Shown: piece by piece, positions 26,996 through 38,128 of the stretch
Layout: every line of letters begins with the position of its first letter
Numbering within the stretch: the first letter of the stretch is position 1
NCBI RefSeq assembly: GCF_030551875.1
Contig: NZ_JAUOZU010000006.1
Span: 372,001-436,000, forward strand
Length of the DNA: 64,000 nucleotides
Direction of reading: 5' to 3'
Source: Fluviirhizobium alvei
GTDB lineage: Bacteria > Pseudomonadota > Alphaproteobacteria > Rhizobiales > Rhizobiaceae
The notes under the pieces: model-generated
What the model was told of the DNA's origin: nothing
The model's input: only the letters and a program-made list of their open reading frames with translations
Databases searched by the model: none
Position numbers and translations under genes: made by a program

Positions 26996-27296
26996 TCCGC
27001 GGGCTGGATTGAGCATTCCGATCGACCGATGCGCGGGATCAGCCTGTCTGAGCGGAGAGTATATCGAGCGGTCCGGGTGGGCTTTGAGCGAAACCGTCGC
27101 ATTCCGGTACATGCTCACGAAATTTCGCGATACTGTTGAGTAGATTTTAGTAATTTAACATCTGCGCACTTGTCGAACTGTTTCCGACTCAATTTAAAAG
27201 CAAGCGTCACACGAGCGGCGCCATAGTCGATTATCCGAATAAACGGCAATGCCCGTTTCGTGCGATCCGGAACAGGGTGGCGCAGAGGAGATGCCC

Positions 27297-28397
27297 GTGG
27301 CTCGACAGTTCATCAAAACAGACATCAGTGGTGCCGGTCTTGCAGTTAATCTGTCGACGACCGATGACGCCTATATCGGCGCCGGTATCGAAGTCACCAA
27401 CACAAATGCCGTCGATCAGTATGATGTCGCCATCCAGGGACTTGGCGACAGTCACGACGTGGACGTGTACGGGCTGGTGACCGCCTATGGCATGGCGATC
27501 AATCTTGGTTCGAGCACCGTCGCCAATCACGACAACTCTGTTCATGTCGGAGAGACAGGTTACGTGGCAAGCCAATCAAATGCCGGGATTGCCATGCTTG
27601 GCTATGGCTCGGTGATCGACAATGACGGATCGATCTACGGCGGATCGAACGGTATCGCCTGGTGGTCTGCTCCGGCGGAAGGCGCAAGCCAGAAAAGCTA
27701 CATCCTCAATTCCGGTCACATCGAAGGCGACAATGCCGGTATCTACATGGATACGAACGAAACCGTCGTCATCCGCAATTCGGGCGTGATTTCGGGTGGA
27801 TCCTATTCCATTTCGATCACGGGCTCGGGTCCGATCCGCGTGGTCAATCACGGGTTGCTCGACGGTCTCGTGGCGCTCGGTAGTGGCAACGACATCTATA
27901 ACGGCACCGATGGCGAAGCCAACAGCAACATCCAGGGTTTTGACGGCAACGATCGCCTGCTCGGCGGTGACTCCGAGGAAATTCTGTTCGGAGACGAAGG
28001 TAATGACACGCTCTCGGGCGGCGCCGGCAATGACTTCCTCGGCGGTGGCAACGGTACCGATCGCCTGACCGGCGGCGCGGATGCTGATCAGTTCCTCTAT
28101 TTCTTCGTCGCGGAAAGCGCCAGTCAAGCGAGTGCCGATCTGATCACCGATTTCTCGCATGCTGCCGGCGACATCATCGGCCTCGGCAGCATCGATGCAA
28201 AGGCCGCATCCGTCAAAAATGACGCCTTCAAGTTCATCGGCGATGCCGATTTCAGCGGCAAGTCCGGGGAGCTACGCTATGAGATCGTCGGCGACCGCAC
28301 CTATGTCGAAGGCAACACTGATACCGACGCTGCTGCGGAGTTCGTGATAGCCCTGACTGGGAAAATCACCCTCGTCGCGGGCGACTTTTCCCTATGA
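27297..28397 (+). CDS. RTX-type calcium-binding secreted protein
   Basis: A 366-residue acidic, Asp/Gly/Asn-rich protein. The first ~220 residues contain beta-helix-like repeats of the pattern I-x-N-S-G-x-I-x-G (NSGHIEG, NSGVISG, NHGLLDG). Three or four hemolysin-type nonapeptides follow at about 222-275 (GNDRLLGG, GNDTLSGGAGNDFLGGG, TDRLTGG). The C-terminal ~90 residues (TDFSHAAGDIIGL) resemble uncleaved type I secretion signals. There is no signal peptide, as expected for type I export; no exporter is encoded nearby. Of two starts, the GTG at 27297 is spaced six bases from AGGAG, whereas the ATG at 27291 directly abuts it. Confidence 0.8.
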   Translation: MARQFIKTDISGAGLAVNLSTTDDAYIGAGIEVTNTNAVDQYDVAIQGLGDSHDVDVYGLVTAYGMAINLGSSTVANHDNSVHVGETGYVASQSNAGIAMLGYGSVIDNDGSIYGGSNGIAWWSAPAEGASQKSYILNSGHIEGDNAGIYMDTNETVVIRNSGVISGGSYSISITGSGPIRVVNHGLLDGLVALGSGNDIYNGTDGEANSNIQGFDGNDRLLGGDSEEILFGDEGNDTLSGGAGNDFLGGGNGTDRLTGGADADQFLYFFVAESASQASADLITDFSHAAGDIIGLGSIDAKAASVKNDAFKFIGDADFSGKSGELRYEIVGDRTYVEGNTDTDAAAEFVIALTGKITLVAGDFSL

Positions 28398-28484
28398 ACG
28401 GGGTCATGCATCGGCGGTGAAATCGAATCATACGTTTCGCGCGAGCTGGCCCCCGGCATCAGCTCGCTCCTATGAAGCCGAAAA

Positions 28485-28763
28485 CTAGCGCTTTCTCGAA
28501 CGCAAAAGAATGCGCAACGGCAATCCCAGTCCGGTTGCCACGGCAAGTTCGATGGCGATCAGGCGTCCGATCGCCGAGTCGAACTTGAAGGGTGCGTTGG
28601 GATCCTCGCCGAAATAGAGGAAGGCCGCAAAGGCGGCCAGAAGAAACGTCACGGTGAACACGAGGGGCAGCCACCGCCGCGGCACGAAGACGTAAGCCAG
28701 GAAGAGCAGGAGGCCCGGAAGAAGGGCCAGGCTCCAGGCGATCAGCACTTCGTTCCGGGGCAT
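28485..28763 (-). CDS. Small inner-membrane protein of unknown function
   Basis: A 92-residue protein with three predicted membrane helices (about 7-27, 31-51 and 67-85). Basic residues follow the first (VPRRWLP) and close the protein (LRSRKR). No family recognised. It starts 22 bases after the P450 gene stop on the same strand, so it is probably co-transcribed with it. Confidence 0.6.
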   Translation of the reverse strand: MPRNEVLIAWSLALLPGLLLFLAYVFVPRRWLPLVFTVTFLLAAFAAFLYFGEDPNAPFKFDSAIGRLIAIELAVATGLGLPLRILLRSRKR

Positions 28764-28785
28764 TCCTTAATCCCTCGACAATTCA

Positions 28786-30024
28786 TTACCAGGCAAGATC
28801 GAGCCGATCGAGGCCATGGAAATGATAGACATCCTTGACGACCGGCTCCCGAAGAAGGCGCATGTTCGGCAACCGGTCGAACAGGATCGGCAAGGCCGTT
28901 TGCATTTCCAGCCGCGCCAGTGGTGCTCCGATACAGAAATGGATGCCGGCGCCAAAGGACAGGCTGATGCCTTCGTCGCGATCCGGCTTGAATGTCAACG
29001 GATCGGTGAATTTCTTCGGATCGAGATTGGCGGCCGCCAGGATCAGCCCGACCTCATCCCCCTTGCGCAGCGGAATGCCATCGAATTCGAGATCTTCCAG
29101 AACCCAACGATGGAAAATATGAACGGGCGCGGAAATGCGGAAACTCTCTTCCACCGTCAGTTCGGTCGCACGCGGATCGGCAAACATCGTTTGATGGTCG
29201 AGGCCCGACCGCAGGATGAGGTTCACGGCATTGCCGATCTGGTGCACCGTGGCTTCATGGCCCGCATTCAGAAGCACGATTGTGGTGGAGACGAGTTCCT
29301 CTTCGGTCAGATATTGGCCGTCACGCGCCGGAGACAACATGAGGGTCAGGAGATCATCGCGAGGATCGTTGCGCCGTTCGGCAGCGAGGCGGATCACGTA
29401 GTCGGCAAACTCTGCCGCGGCCCTGTTGGCGCGGTCCTCGTCTTCCCGGGTCTTACCGAACTGGTACATGCGCACATAATCGTGGCTCCAGTCGAGCAGC
29501 TGACGGCACATGTCGAGCGGCACGCCGATCATCTTTGCGATCACGGTCACTGGAATGATCTCGGCGAACCGGTCGAGCAGCTCGACCTCGCCATACTTTT
29601 CGAAACCGTCGATCAGCTGATGGGCGAGGGCGGCGATTTCGGGCTTGAGGCGTTCGATCTGGCGCGAGACGAAAGCGCGGTTCACCAGCGTCCGAAGACG
29701 GGTATGTTCCGGCGGCTCAAGCTCCAGCAGCGATTTGGATTCGGCGCGGTCGAAATCGGCGAGATGCGGCTTGGGCTCCGGCAATCCCAGCTCTTCGCGG
29801 CTCGCGATATGGGTGATCTGGCGGCCGAAGCGACGATCGCGCAGAAGTGCGTTCACCTGGTCATAACCGGTGAAATACCAGCGCTTCTGCTCTTCCCAGA
29901 AGAAGGTCGGCATGGCCGCATGAATGGCGGCATAGGTTTTGTTGGGTTCGCGATAGAAGTTCGGATCGCGGGCGTTGAGCGAGAGGCGACGATTGGACGG
30001 ATCGAAACGAAGAAAGGCATTCAT
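28786..30024 (-). CDS. Cytochrome P450
   Basis: A 412-residue soluble bacterial P450. The I-helix region NAGHEATVHQIGNAV holds the acid-alcohol-type pair in modified form (HEAT). The ExxR motif is ESFRI. The heme loop FGAGIHFCIGAPLAR carries the cysteine ligand. It resembles the CYP107/CYP105-like soluble enzymes that take electrons from ferredoxins. The substrate is unknown. The exported hydrolase gene upstream and the small membrane protein gene downstream share the strand. Confidence 0.92.
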   Translation of the reverse strand: MNAFLRFDPSNRRLSLNARDPNFYREPNKTYAAIHAAMPTFFWEEQKRWYFTGYDQVNALLRDRRFGRQITHIASREELGLPEPKPHLADFDRAESKSLLELEPPEHTRLRTLVNRAFVSRQIERLKPEIAALAHQLIDGFEKYGEVELLDRFAEIIPVTVIAKMIGVPLDMCRQLLDWSHDYVRMYQFGKTREDEDRANRAAAEFADYVIRLAAERRNDPRDDLLTLMLSPARDGQYLTEEELVSTTIVLLNAGHEATVHQIGNAVNLILRSGLDHQTMFADPRATELTVEESFRISAPVHIFHRWVLEDLEFDGIPLRKGDEVGLILAAANLDPKKFTDPLTFKPDRDEGISLSFGAGIHFCIGAPLARLEMQTALPILFDRLPNMRLLREPVVKDVYHFHGLDRLDLAW

Positions 30025-30045
30025 GAGAAGTCACACTGTCGGAAA

Positions 30046-30066
30046 CGGGAGGGCTGAGCCCTCCCG
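30046..30066. terminator. Strong hairpin between hydrolase and P450 genes
   Basis: CGGGAGGGC pairs perfectly with GCCCTCCCG around TGA. On the minus strand only TTTCC follows, so it may attenuate rather than fully terminate transcription coming from the hydrolase gene. Confidence 0.45.
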
Positions 30067-30076
30067 CAGCGTTGGA

Positions 30077-30973
30077 TCACGGATTGTGCGCCTTGAGCCA
30101 TTCCACTGTCGAAGGGACCATTTTCTGGTCTATCACCTCGGGTCCGGTAAAGGCACTGAAAACGTGGTCGGTTTCGAAAATGTCGAGCCGCTCTTCGCCA
30201 TTGTGGTAGTTGAGGAACACCTGGCCCGATGCCGGCTGCGGCGAAACCGTCGTATCCTGCGTGCCGACGATCACCTGGAGCGGTCCCGGATAGGCCGCAA
30301 TGGCGCCGATCGGGCTCGTCGTTGCCATTTCCTTGAAGAAGGACGCTTTCAGCGTGGTGTCGACGCCCCAGGGAAGCTTGGAGGTGATCTCGACGTCTGG
30401 CGCGCTCGTGAGCCCCTTGTTTACCGAATCGGCGCCGAGAATGGCGCTGTAGGTATAGAGCGGGGCTGCAACCGGCGCCCAGAGCGTCACCGATTTGACC
30501 TCCGGTCGTGCCGCAGCAACATGGGAAGCAACCAGCCCACCCTGGCTCCAGCCGAGAATGGAAATCCGCCCGGCATCGACGCTTTCGTTGCTTTTCAGCC
30601 AGTCGACGGCTGCGATCCCGTCCTTGATCTGTCCGGAGAAGGTCGTATCGGCCCATTTGCCGCCGCTTTCGCCCGAGCCGCGGAAATCGATCCGCAGGCT
30701 CGCATAGCCGGCTTCGCTCAGGAGGCGTGCCGAACGGGAGAAGACGCCTTCCTTGGTATTGTTCACCGGCAGTTCGTCACGCGAGCCGGAGAAACCGTGA
30801 AACATCAGGACGACCGGGGGCTTGGAGACGCCATCCGGAGTTTCGAGGGTTCCGATGACCTTCTGGCCGTCGACGTCGAAGCTGATAACCGTCTCCGCCG
30901 CGAATGCGGGCGTGGCAAGCAGAAGGAATGCGGCAAGGCCGCCTGAGAATGCGCCTGAAGCTGTTCTGGACAT
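30077..30973 (-). CDS. Exported alpha/beta hydrolase
   Basis: A 298-residue serine hydrolase with a signal peptide (FSGGLAAFLLLATPAFAA, cleavage near residue 25). The oxyanion region FHGFSGSRDE and the nucleophile elbow GWSQGG (Ser near residue 143) are present. A catalytic acid near VGTQDTTV and a histidine near TDHVFS complete the triad. It resembles periplasmic esterases or dienelactone-hydrolase-like proteins. GAAGGGAATTTCC precedes the ATG. Confidence 0.83.
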   Translation of the reverse strand: MSRTASGAFSGGLAAFLLLATPAFAAETVISFDVDGQKVIGTLETPDGVSKPPVVLMFHGFSGSRDELPVNNTKEGVFSRSARLLSEAGYASLRIDFRGSGESGGKWADTTFSGQIKDGIAAVDWLKSNESVDAGRISILGWSQGGLVASHVAAARPEVKSVTLWAPVAAPLYTYSAILGADSVNKGLTSAPDVEITSKLPWGVDTTLKASFFKEMATTSPIGAIAAYPGPLQVIVGTQDTTVSPQPASGQVFLNYHNGEERLDIFETDHVFSAFTGPEVIDQKMVPSTVEWLKAHNP

Positions 30974-31161
30974 GGAAATTCCCTTCGTGATTTGTAAATG
31001 GCTTTACCAGCCTAGGAAGAGCCTCGATCAGCGTCAAGAAGAAAGCCGGGCGCCGATTCAAGGTTCCTTCACCTTGTCGGCGAATTTGCCGGGGGGCACT
31101 TGTCCATGTAACGCCCTGTTAAAGCCGAATCTGTCAGGGATAGCCCAATTTCCTTGCACGG

Positions 31162-31191
31162 CTTGAAGTCAGTAGACCTCACACTCTATGT
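31162..31191 (+). promoter_or_regulatory. Heat-shock (RpoH-type) promoter candidate for clpP
   Basis: CTTGAAG (31162-31168) and CTATGT (31186-31191) lie 18 bases apart counted from the end of CTTGAA. This fits alphaproteobacterial sigma32 promoters and leaves a leader of about 60 bases before clpP. Heat-shock control of clpP is usual. Confidence 0.45.
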
Positions 31192-31259
31192 ATGGAAGAT
31201 GAAATATGTTGATTCCCGGGCTTTCAGGCCGTTGGGGAAGGGTGAAGCGAAGGATGATT

Positions 31260-31892
31260 ATGAGAGATCCGTTTGAAACTTCGATGGCGATCATTCCCCA
31301 GGTGATCGAGCAGACCAACCGCGGCGAACGTGGTTGGGACATCTTCTCGAGACTGCTCCGGGAACGGATCATCTTCCTGATCGGTCCGGTGGACGATACG
31401 ATGGCAGCGCTCGCATGCGCCCAGCTGCTGTTCCTCGAATCGGAAAACCCGAAGAAGGAAATCGCCCTCTACATCAATTCTCCTGGTGGTTATGTGACAG
31501 CCGGGATGGCGATCTACGATACGATGCAGTTCATCAAGCCGCCGGTTTCGACGCTCTGCATTGGTCAGGCCGCATCGATGGGCTCCCTGCTTCTGACCGC
31601 TGGCCACAAGGATATGCGTTTTGCGACCCCGAATGCGCGCATCATGGTGCATCAGCCCTCGGGTGGCTTCCAGGGGCAGGCGTCCGATATCGAACGTCAT
31701 GCGCGTGACATCATCAAGATGAAGCGCCGACTGAACGAAATCTATGAAAAGCATACCGGTCGCACATATGAAGAAGTTGAACGCGCGCTCGACCGCGACA
31801 ACTTCATGACCTCGGAAGAGGCGCGCGAGTGGGGTCTGATCGATCGCGTGATTTCGTCGCGTGCCGAAAACGAAGGCGGCGAAGACGCTTGA
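31260..31892 (+). CDS. clpP: ATP-dependent Clp protease proteolytic subunit
   Basis: A 210-residue serine peptidase that forms the barrel of ClpXP/ClpAP. The nucleophile Ser106 is in [11 protein letters not shown], His131 in [11 protein letters not shown], and the Asp near residue 180 in [17 protein letters not shown] start at [10 protein letters not shown] (31260), with GAAGGAT before it; the frame is open further upstream. Rhizobia usually carry several clpP copies, and this is the one paired with clpX. Confidence 0.95.
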   Translation: MRDPFETSMAIIPQVIEQTNRGERGWDIFSRLLRERIIFLIGPVDDTMAALACAQLLFLESENPKKEIALYINSPGGYVTAGMAIYDTMQFIKPPVSTLCIGQAASMGSLLLTAGHKDMRFATPNARIMVHQPSGGFQGQASDIERHARDIIKMKRRLNEIYEKHTGRTYEEVERALDRDNFMTSEEAREWGLIDRVISSRAENEGGEDA

Positions 31893-32176
31893 ATTGAGGT
31901 GAATCCGGAGTCGGCGCCCTGTCTTTGACATTTTTGTGAAGGATGAGGGCTTTGCCTCCGGATTTACGGTCGCTAAAGATTGCTATTAAGTCTATGTTGA
32001 AGACTTGCGCATAGGCTTAGCTGGACGGGCAATATCGTCTCAGAAGAGGCTCCAAGCGGAGCGGGCGATTTGTCCCAAGGCCTCGTGTAACAGCGGCAAA
32101 GCGCCGCTTCATGCCGGGTGCAGGAACTACCCCCGCGTTTCCATTGGCGGTCGCGGCGTGCTGGAAGGAAAAAGAA

Positions 32177-33454
32177 ATGAGTAAAGTCAGCGGAAACAAC
32201 GGCGGGGACTCGAAGAACACCCTTTATTGTTCTTTCTGCGGCAAGAGCCAGCATGAAGTACGCAAGCTGATCGCCGGACCGACGGTCTTCATCTGCGACG
32301 AATGCGTCGAGCTCTGCATGGATATCATTCGCGAGGAAAACAAATCCTCGATGGTGAAATCCCGCGAAGGGGTTCCGTCTCCGCAGGATATCATGAAGGT
32401 CCTCGACGAATATGTGATCGGTCAGAAGCAGGCCAAGCGCATTCTCTCGGTCGCGGTTCACAACCATTACAAGCGTCTCGCCCATGCGACGAAGAACCAG
32501 GACGTTGAACTGGCAAAGTCCAACATCCTGCTCGTCGGCCCGACCGGTTGCGGCAAGACCTATCTCGCCCAGACGCTGGCGCGCATCATCGATGTGCCCT
32601 TCACCATGGCCGATGCAACGACGCTGACCGAGGCCGGCTATGTCGGTGAGGATGTCGAGAACATTATTCTCAAGCTTCTGCAGGCAGCTGACTACAATGT
32701 CGAGCGCGCCCAGCGCGGCATCGTCTATATCGACGAAGTCGACAAGATCAGCCGCAAGTCGGACAACCCCTCGATCACCCGCGACGTGTCGGGCGAGGGC
32801 GTGCAGCAGGCGCTTCTCAAGATCATGGAAGGCACTGTGGCATCCGTACCGCCGCAGGGTGGCCGCAAGCATCCGCAGCAGGAATTCCTCCAGGTCGACA
32901 CGACCAACATCCTGTTCATCTGCGGTGGGGCTTTTGCCGGTCTTGACAAGGTCATCTCGGCTCGTTCCGAGCGCACATCGATCGGCTTCGGCGCCAAGGT
33001 GGCCTCGCCGGACGACCGCCGCGTCGGTCATATCCTGCGCGATCTCGAGCCCGAGGATCTGGTGAAGTTCGGTCTCATTCCGGAATTCATCGGTCGTCTG
33101 CCGGTCATTGCCACGCTTGAGGATCTCGATGAGGACGCCCTGATCCAGATCCTGTCCGAGCCGAAGAATGCTCTGGTCAAGCAGTATCAGCGCCTGTTCG
33201 AGATGGAAGATGTCGAACTGACCTTCCATGAGGATGCGCTGCGCGAAATCGCCCGCAAGGCAATCGTCCGCAAGACCGGTGCCCGCGGTCTTCGCTCGAT
33301 TATGGAAAAGATCCTGCTCGACACGATGTTCGAACTCCCGGCTCTCGATGGAGTTCAGGAAGTCGTCATCTCCGAGGAGGTCGCCAAGGGTTCGGCTCGT
33401 CCGCTCTACATCTATGCTGATCGGCATGAGGAAAAGGCACCCGCTTCGGCCTGA
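32177..33454 (+). CDS. clpX: ATP-dependent Clp protease ATP-binding subunit ClpX
   Basis: A 425-residue AAA+ unfoldase that feeds ClpP. In the alphaproteobacterial cell cycle ClpXP degrades CtrA. The N-terminal C4 zinc finger uses Cys18, Cys21, Cys40 and Cys43. Walker A is GPTGCGKT, Walker [11 protein letters not shown], with sensor and pore loops following. The ATG at 32177 follows GGAAGGAAAAAGAA; the open frame begins further upstream at 32111 without conservation. It lies 284 bases after clpP and could have its own promoter. Confidence 0.96.
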   Translation: MSKVSGNNGGDSKNTLYCSFCGKSQHEVRKLIAGPTVFICDECVELCMDIIREENKSSMVKSREGVPSPQDIMKVLDEYVIGQKQAKRILSVAVHNHYKRLAHATKNQDVELAKSNILLVGPTGCGKTYLAQTLARIIDVPFTMADATTLTEAGYVGEDVENIILKLLQAADYNVERAQRGIVYIDEVDKISRKSDNPSITRDVSGEGVQQALLKIMEGTVASVPPQGGRKHPQQEFLQVDTTNILFICGGAFAGLDKVISARSERTSIGFGAKVASPDDRRVGHILRDLEPEDLVKFGLIPEFIGRLPVIATLEDLDEDALIQILSEPKNALVKQYQRLFEMEDVELTFHEDALREIARKAIVRKTGARGLRSIMEKILLDTMFELPALDGVQEVVISEEVAKGSARPLYIYADRHEEKAPASA

Positions 33455-33481
33455 TTCGGGCATTTGATATTTGTCTTTGAA

Positions 33482-33503
33482 GACCCGGCGCAAGCCGGGT
33501 CTT
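33482..33503 (+). terminator. Hairpin terminator after clpX
   Basis: A perfect GACCCGGC-GCAA-GCCGGGTC tetraloop hairpin followed by TTTGCGTTT. The T-run is interrupted, so read-through to lon is possible. The remaining 340 bases to lon contain no gene I can support. Confidence 0.65.
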
Positions 33504-33843
33504 TGCGTTTGTGGGGCGGCCTTGCCTCCAGCCTGCGCCACCTCGCGCGAATGAGAGGCGCCGATGACCGGATCCTTACGGTATAATTCGTTGCAAGCGT
33601 TGTCTTAAAAGCGCAAATATACCAATCGCTGACAGGGCAGAATCAGGATTCCAGCGCAAGCCTCGCAACATCTGGGCCGCGTAGTTTCCGGGAGTGGCAT
33701 GTTCTGGCCAGCGCCGTTGCGGGGGAGATGGTCCGGGCTTGAATCTGGAGTGCCCGATCTCCACTTGTAACCCAAGTAGGCCGGATGACCGATTGTGGAT
33801 AGGGCCGGCGGGTTCTTCGGAACCCGTAGAGAAAGGGAAAGAA

Positions 33844-36258
<2,415 letters not shown>

Positions 36259-36294
36259 TTGCCACATTCGTGCCAAATTGGTCCGAAAACCACG

Positions 36295-36325
36295 ATGGCC
36301 GGTCGAAAGACCGGCCATTTCTTTA
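36295..36325 (+). terminator. Intrinsic terminator after lon
   Basis: A perfect 10-bp stem (ATGGCCGGTC with GACCGGCCAT) and GAAA tetraloop, followed by TTCTTTAT. Confidence 0.8.
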
Positions 36326-36460
36326 TGGAAATTCGCCGAAAAGCACTGGAATTGTCGGTGTTTTCGTATAACAGGGTTGCGGTCGCGCGGCGGCGGAATA
36401 TCCTGCCGCGCAGCTTGAAAATCCGAGTCGTTTCATACCATTGAAGAAAGGGGTGGAAAC

Positions 36461-36736
36461 ATGAACAAGAGTGAACTCGTGGCCGCTGTTGCCGAGAAGT
36501 CCGGACTGACAAAGACCGATGCGGCGACCGCTGTTGATGCTGTCTTCGACGTTGTTCAGGAAGAGCTCAAGAAGGGCGGCGAAATCCGCCTCGTCGGTTT
36601 CGGCAATTTCTCCGTGACCCGCCGTGAAGCTTCTGTTGGTCGCAACGTTTCGACCGGCGAGAAGGTCAACATTCCGGCCCGTAACGTGCCGAAGTTCACC
36701 GCAGGCAAGGGCCTGAAGGACGCAGTCAACAGCTGA
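36461..36736 (+). CDS. hupB: DNA-binding protein HU
   Basis: A 91-residue HU/IHF-family nucleoid protein. MNKSELVAAVAEKSGLTKTDA opens the dimer core, and the DNA-binding arm carries GRNVSTGEKVNIPARNVPKFTAGK with the intercalating proline in the arm. HU lies after lon in rhizobia and in many proteobacteria. GGGGTGGAAAC precedes the ATG. Confidence 0.96.
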   Translation: MNKSELVAAVAEKSGLTKTDAATAVDAVFDVVQEELKKGGEIRLVGFGNFSVTRREASVGRNVSTGEKVNIPARNVPKFTAGKGLKDAVNS

Positions 36737-36758
36737 TTGTTGACGCATGTTTCGAAAG

Positions 36759-36790
36759 GCCCGGTGGCATCTTGCCCCGGGCTTTTTTTG
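36759..36790 (+). terminator. Intrinsic terminator after hupB
   Basis: GCCCGG pairs with CCGGGC, with a 12-base loop, followed by seven T. Confidence 0.85.
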
Positions 36791-36913
36791 TTTTCACATT
36801 CCGGTTGACGCTTCGTCACCCATTTCGCGGATGTGAAAAGCACTGTCTGGCCTTGCCAACAAGCTCTACATTTTTTATGTGTTTTATGTCGGATGGCACA
36901 ACGTCATGCGGCA

Positions 36914-37064
36914 TTCGTTCTCAGGGCGGGGTGCAATTCCCCACCGGCGGTAAAGGGCCTCGGCCTCAAGCCCGCGAGCGGCTCCGGCAATTGCTGGAGT
37001 GTCAGCAGATCCGGTGTGACTCCGGAGCCGACGGTATAGTCCGGATGGAAGAGGACGGGAAACG
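36914..37064 (+). ncRNA. FMN riboswitch (RFN element)
   Basis: All the conserved blocks occur in order: CAGGGCGGGGTG, CCCCACCGGCGGT, AGCCCGCGAGCG, CAGATCCGGTGTGA, CCGGAGCCGACGGTATAGTCCGGATG. The aptamer senses flavin mononucleotide. It ends about 80 bases before the transporter start, with no clear terminator in between, so control at translation initiation is likely. Confidence 0.95.
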
Positions 37065-37144
37065 TTGAAGGCAGCTTGCGAAAGCGTGCCTATTCGGGAC
37101 TCGTGCGCCCTGATTTGTGTTGATCTTTGCTTTGGAGCAAGACC

Positions 37145-38062
37145 ATGAATCAGAGCCTGAAATCGCTCAATCAATCCTCCGCCTTTCGGGGCGCCTTCTA
37201 TATGGTGCTTGCCGGCATCGGTTTTGCCGGCCTCAACGCCATCACCCAGCATGTCACCATGGTACTCGGACTGTCGTCGACATCCGATGCCTTCTGGCAG
37301 TATTTCATTGCCTTGATCCTCTCTCTGCCGCTGCTGTTCCGGCTGGGCATCGGTTCCATGCGCACTGACCGGCCCGGCATTCATTTCCTACGGATCATCG
37401 TCTCGGTTCTCGGCGTGCAGGCCTGGGTCGCCGGCCTCGCAAACGGCGTGCAGATCTGGCAGGCGATTGCGCTCGTCATGACTTCGCCTTTCTTCGTCAC
37501 GCTGGGCGCCGCCCTGTTCCTCGGCGAGCAGATCTCGCCGCACCGCTGGATCTCGACCCTGGTCGGATTTACCGGCGCGATGATCATTCTGTCGCCCTGG
37601 TCGGATACGTTCAGCTGGTATTCGCTGATGCCGGTCCTCGCCGCCATTCTCTGGGGCGCCTCGTCGCTGATGATGAAAAAGCTGCTGGTCAAGGAAAGCT
37701 CGGCCACCGTGACCGTTTGGCTGCTTCTTCTGCTGTCGCCGATCAATGCCGGCTTTGCCGTTGCCAACGGCTTCCAGTGGCCCGATATGACAACTTTCGC
37801 CTGGCTGCTCCTGTCCGGGGCCTTGATGGTTGCCTCGCAGTTCTGGCTGGCGAAAGCCTATGAAGTTGCCGATGCGGCCTATGTGCAACCTTTCGACGAT
37901 CTCAAGCTGCCGCTCAACGTCGTCATGGGCTGGCTGGTGTTCGGCTATGTGCCTTCCGGCTATCTCTGGCTCGGTGCAATCATGATCCTGGCGGCCTCGA
38001 TGTTCAACGTCACCTTCGAGCGGCGTCGAGAACGTAACCTAACGGCCAACATGGCCGCTTGA
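37145..38062 (+). CDS. ribN: RibN-type riboflavin transporter (EamA/DMT superfamily)
   Basis: A 305-residue inner-membrane protein with about ten membrane helices and two EamA repeats. The N-terminal FRGAFYMVLAGIGFAGLNAITQ and the second-half FRRx-like block GALMVASQFWLAKAYEVADAAYVQPFDDLKLP are typical of the RibN group described in Rhizobium leguminosarum. The FMN riboswitch in its leader supports riboflavin or flavin uptake. The ATG at 37145 has GGAG eight bases upstream. Confidence 0.88.
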   Translation: MNQSLKSLNQSSAFRGAFYMVLAGIGFAGLNAITQHVTMVLGLSSTSDAFWQYFIALILSLPLLFRLGIGSMRTDRPGIHFLRIIVSVLGVQAWVAGLANGVQIWQAIALVMTSPFFVTLGAALFLGEQISPHRWISTLVGFTGAMIILSPWSDTFSWYSLMPVLAAILWGASSLMMKKLLVKESSATVTVWLLLLLSPINAGFAVANGFQWPDMTTFAWLLLSGALMVASQFWLAKAYEVADAAYVQPFDDLKLPLNVVMGWLVFGYVPSGYLWLGAIMILAASMFNVTFERRRERNLTANMAA

Positions 38063-38128
38063 TCGCCATTATCGCCAGTAATAAGACACTTCTCTGACGT
38101 GAAGAATAGGTGGCTCGTGACTGGCGAA

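Noticed and set aside
33690-33843. An extended N-terminus for Lon and a possible heat-shock promoter (CTTGTAA...) just upstream
   Set aside because: Conservation begins at the ATG at 33844. The -10 part of the promoter motif is not convincing.
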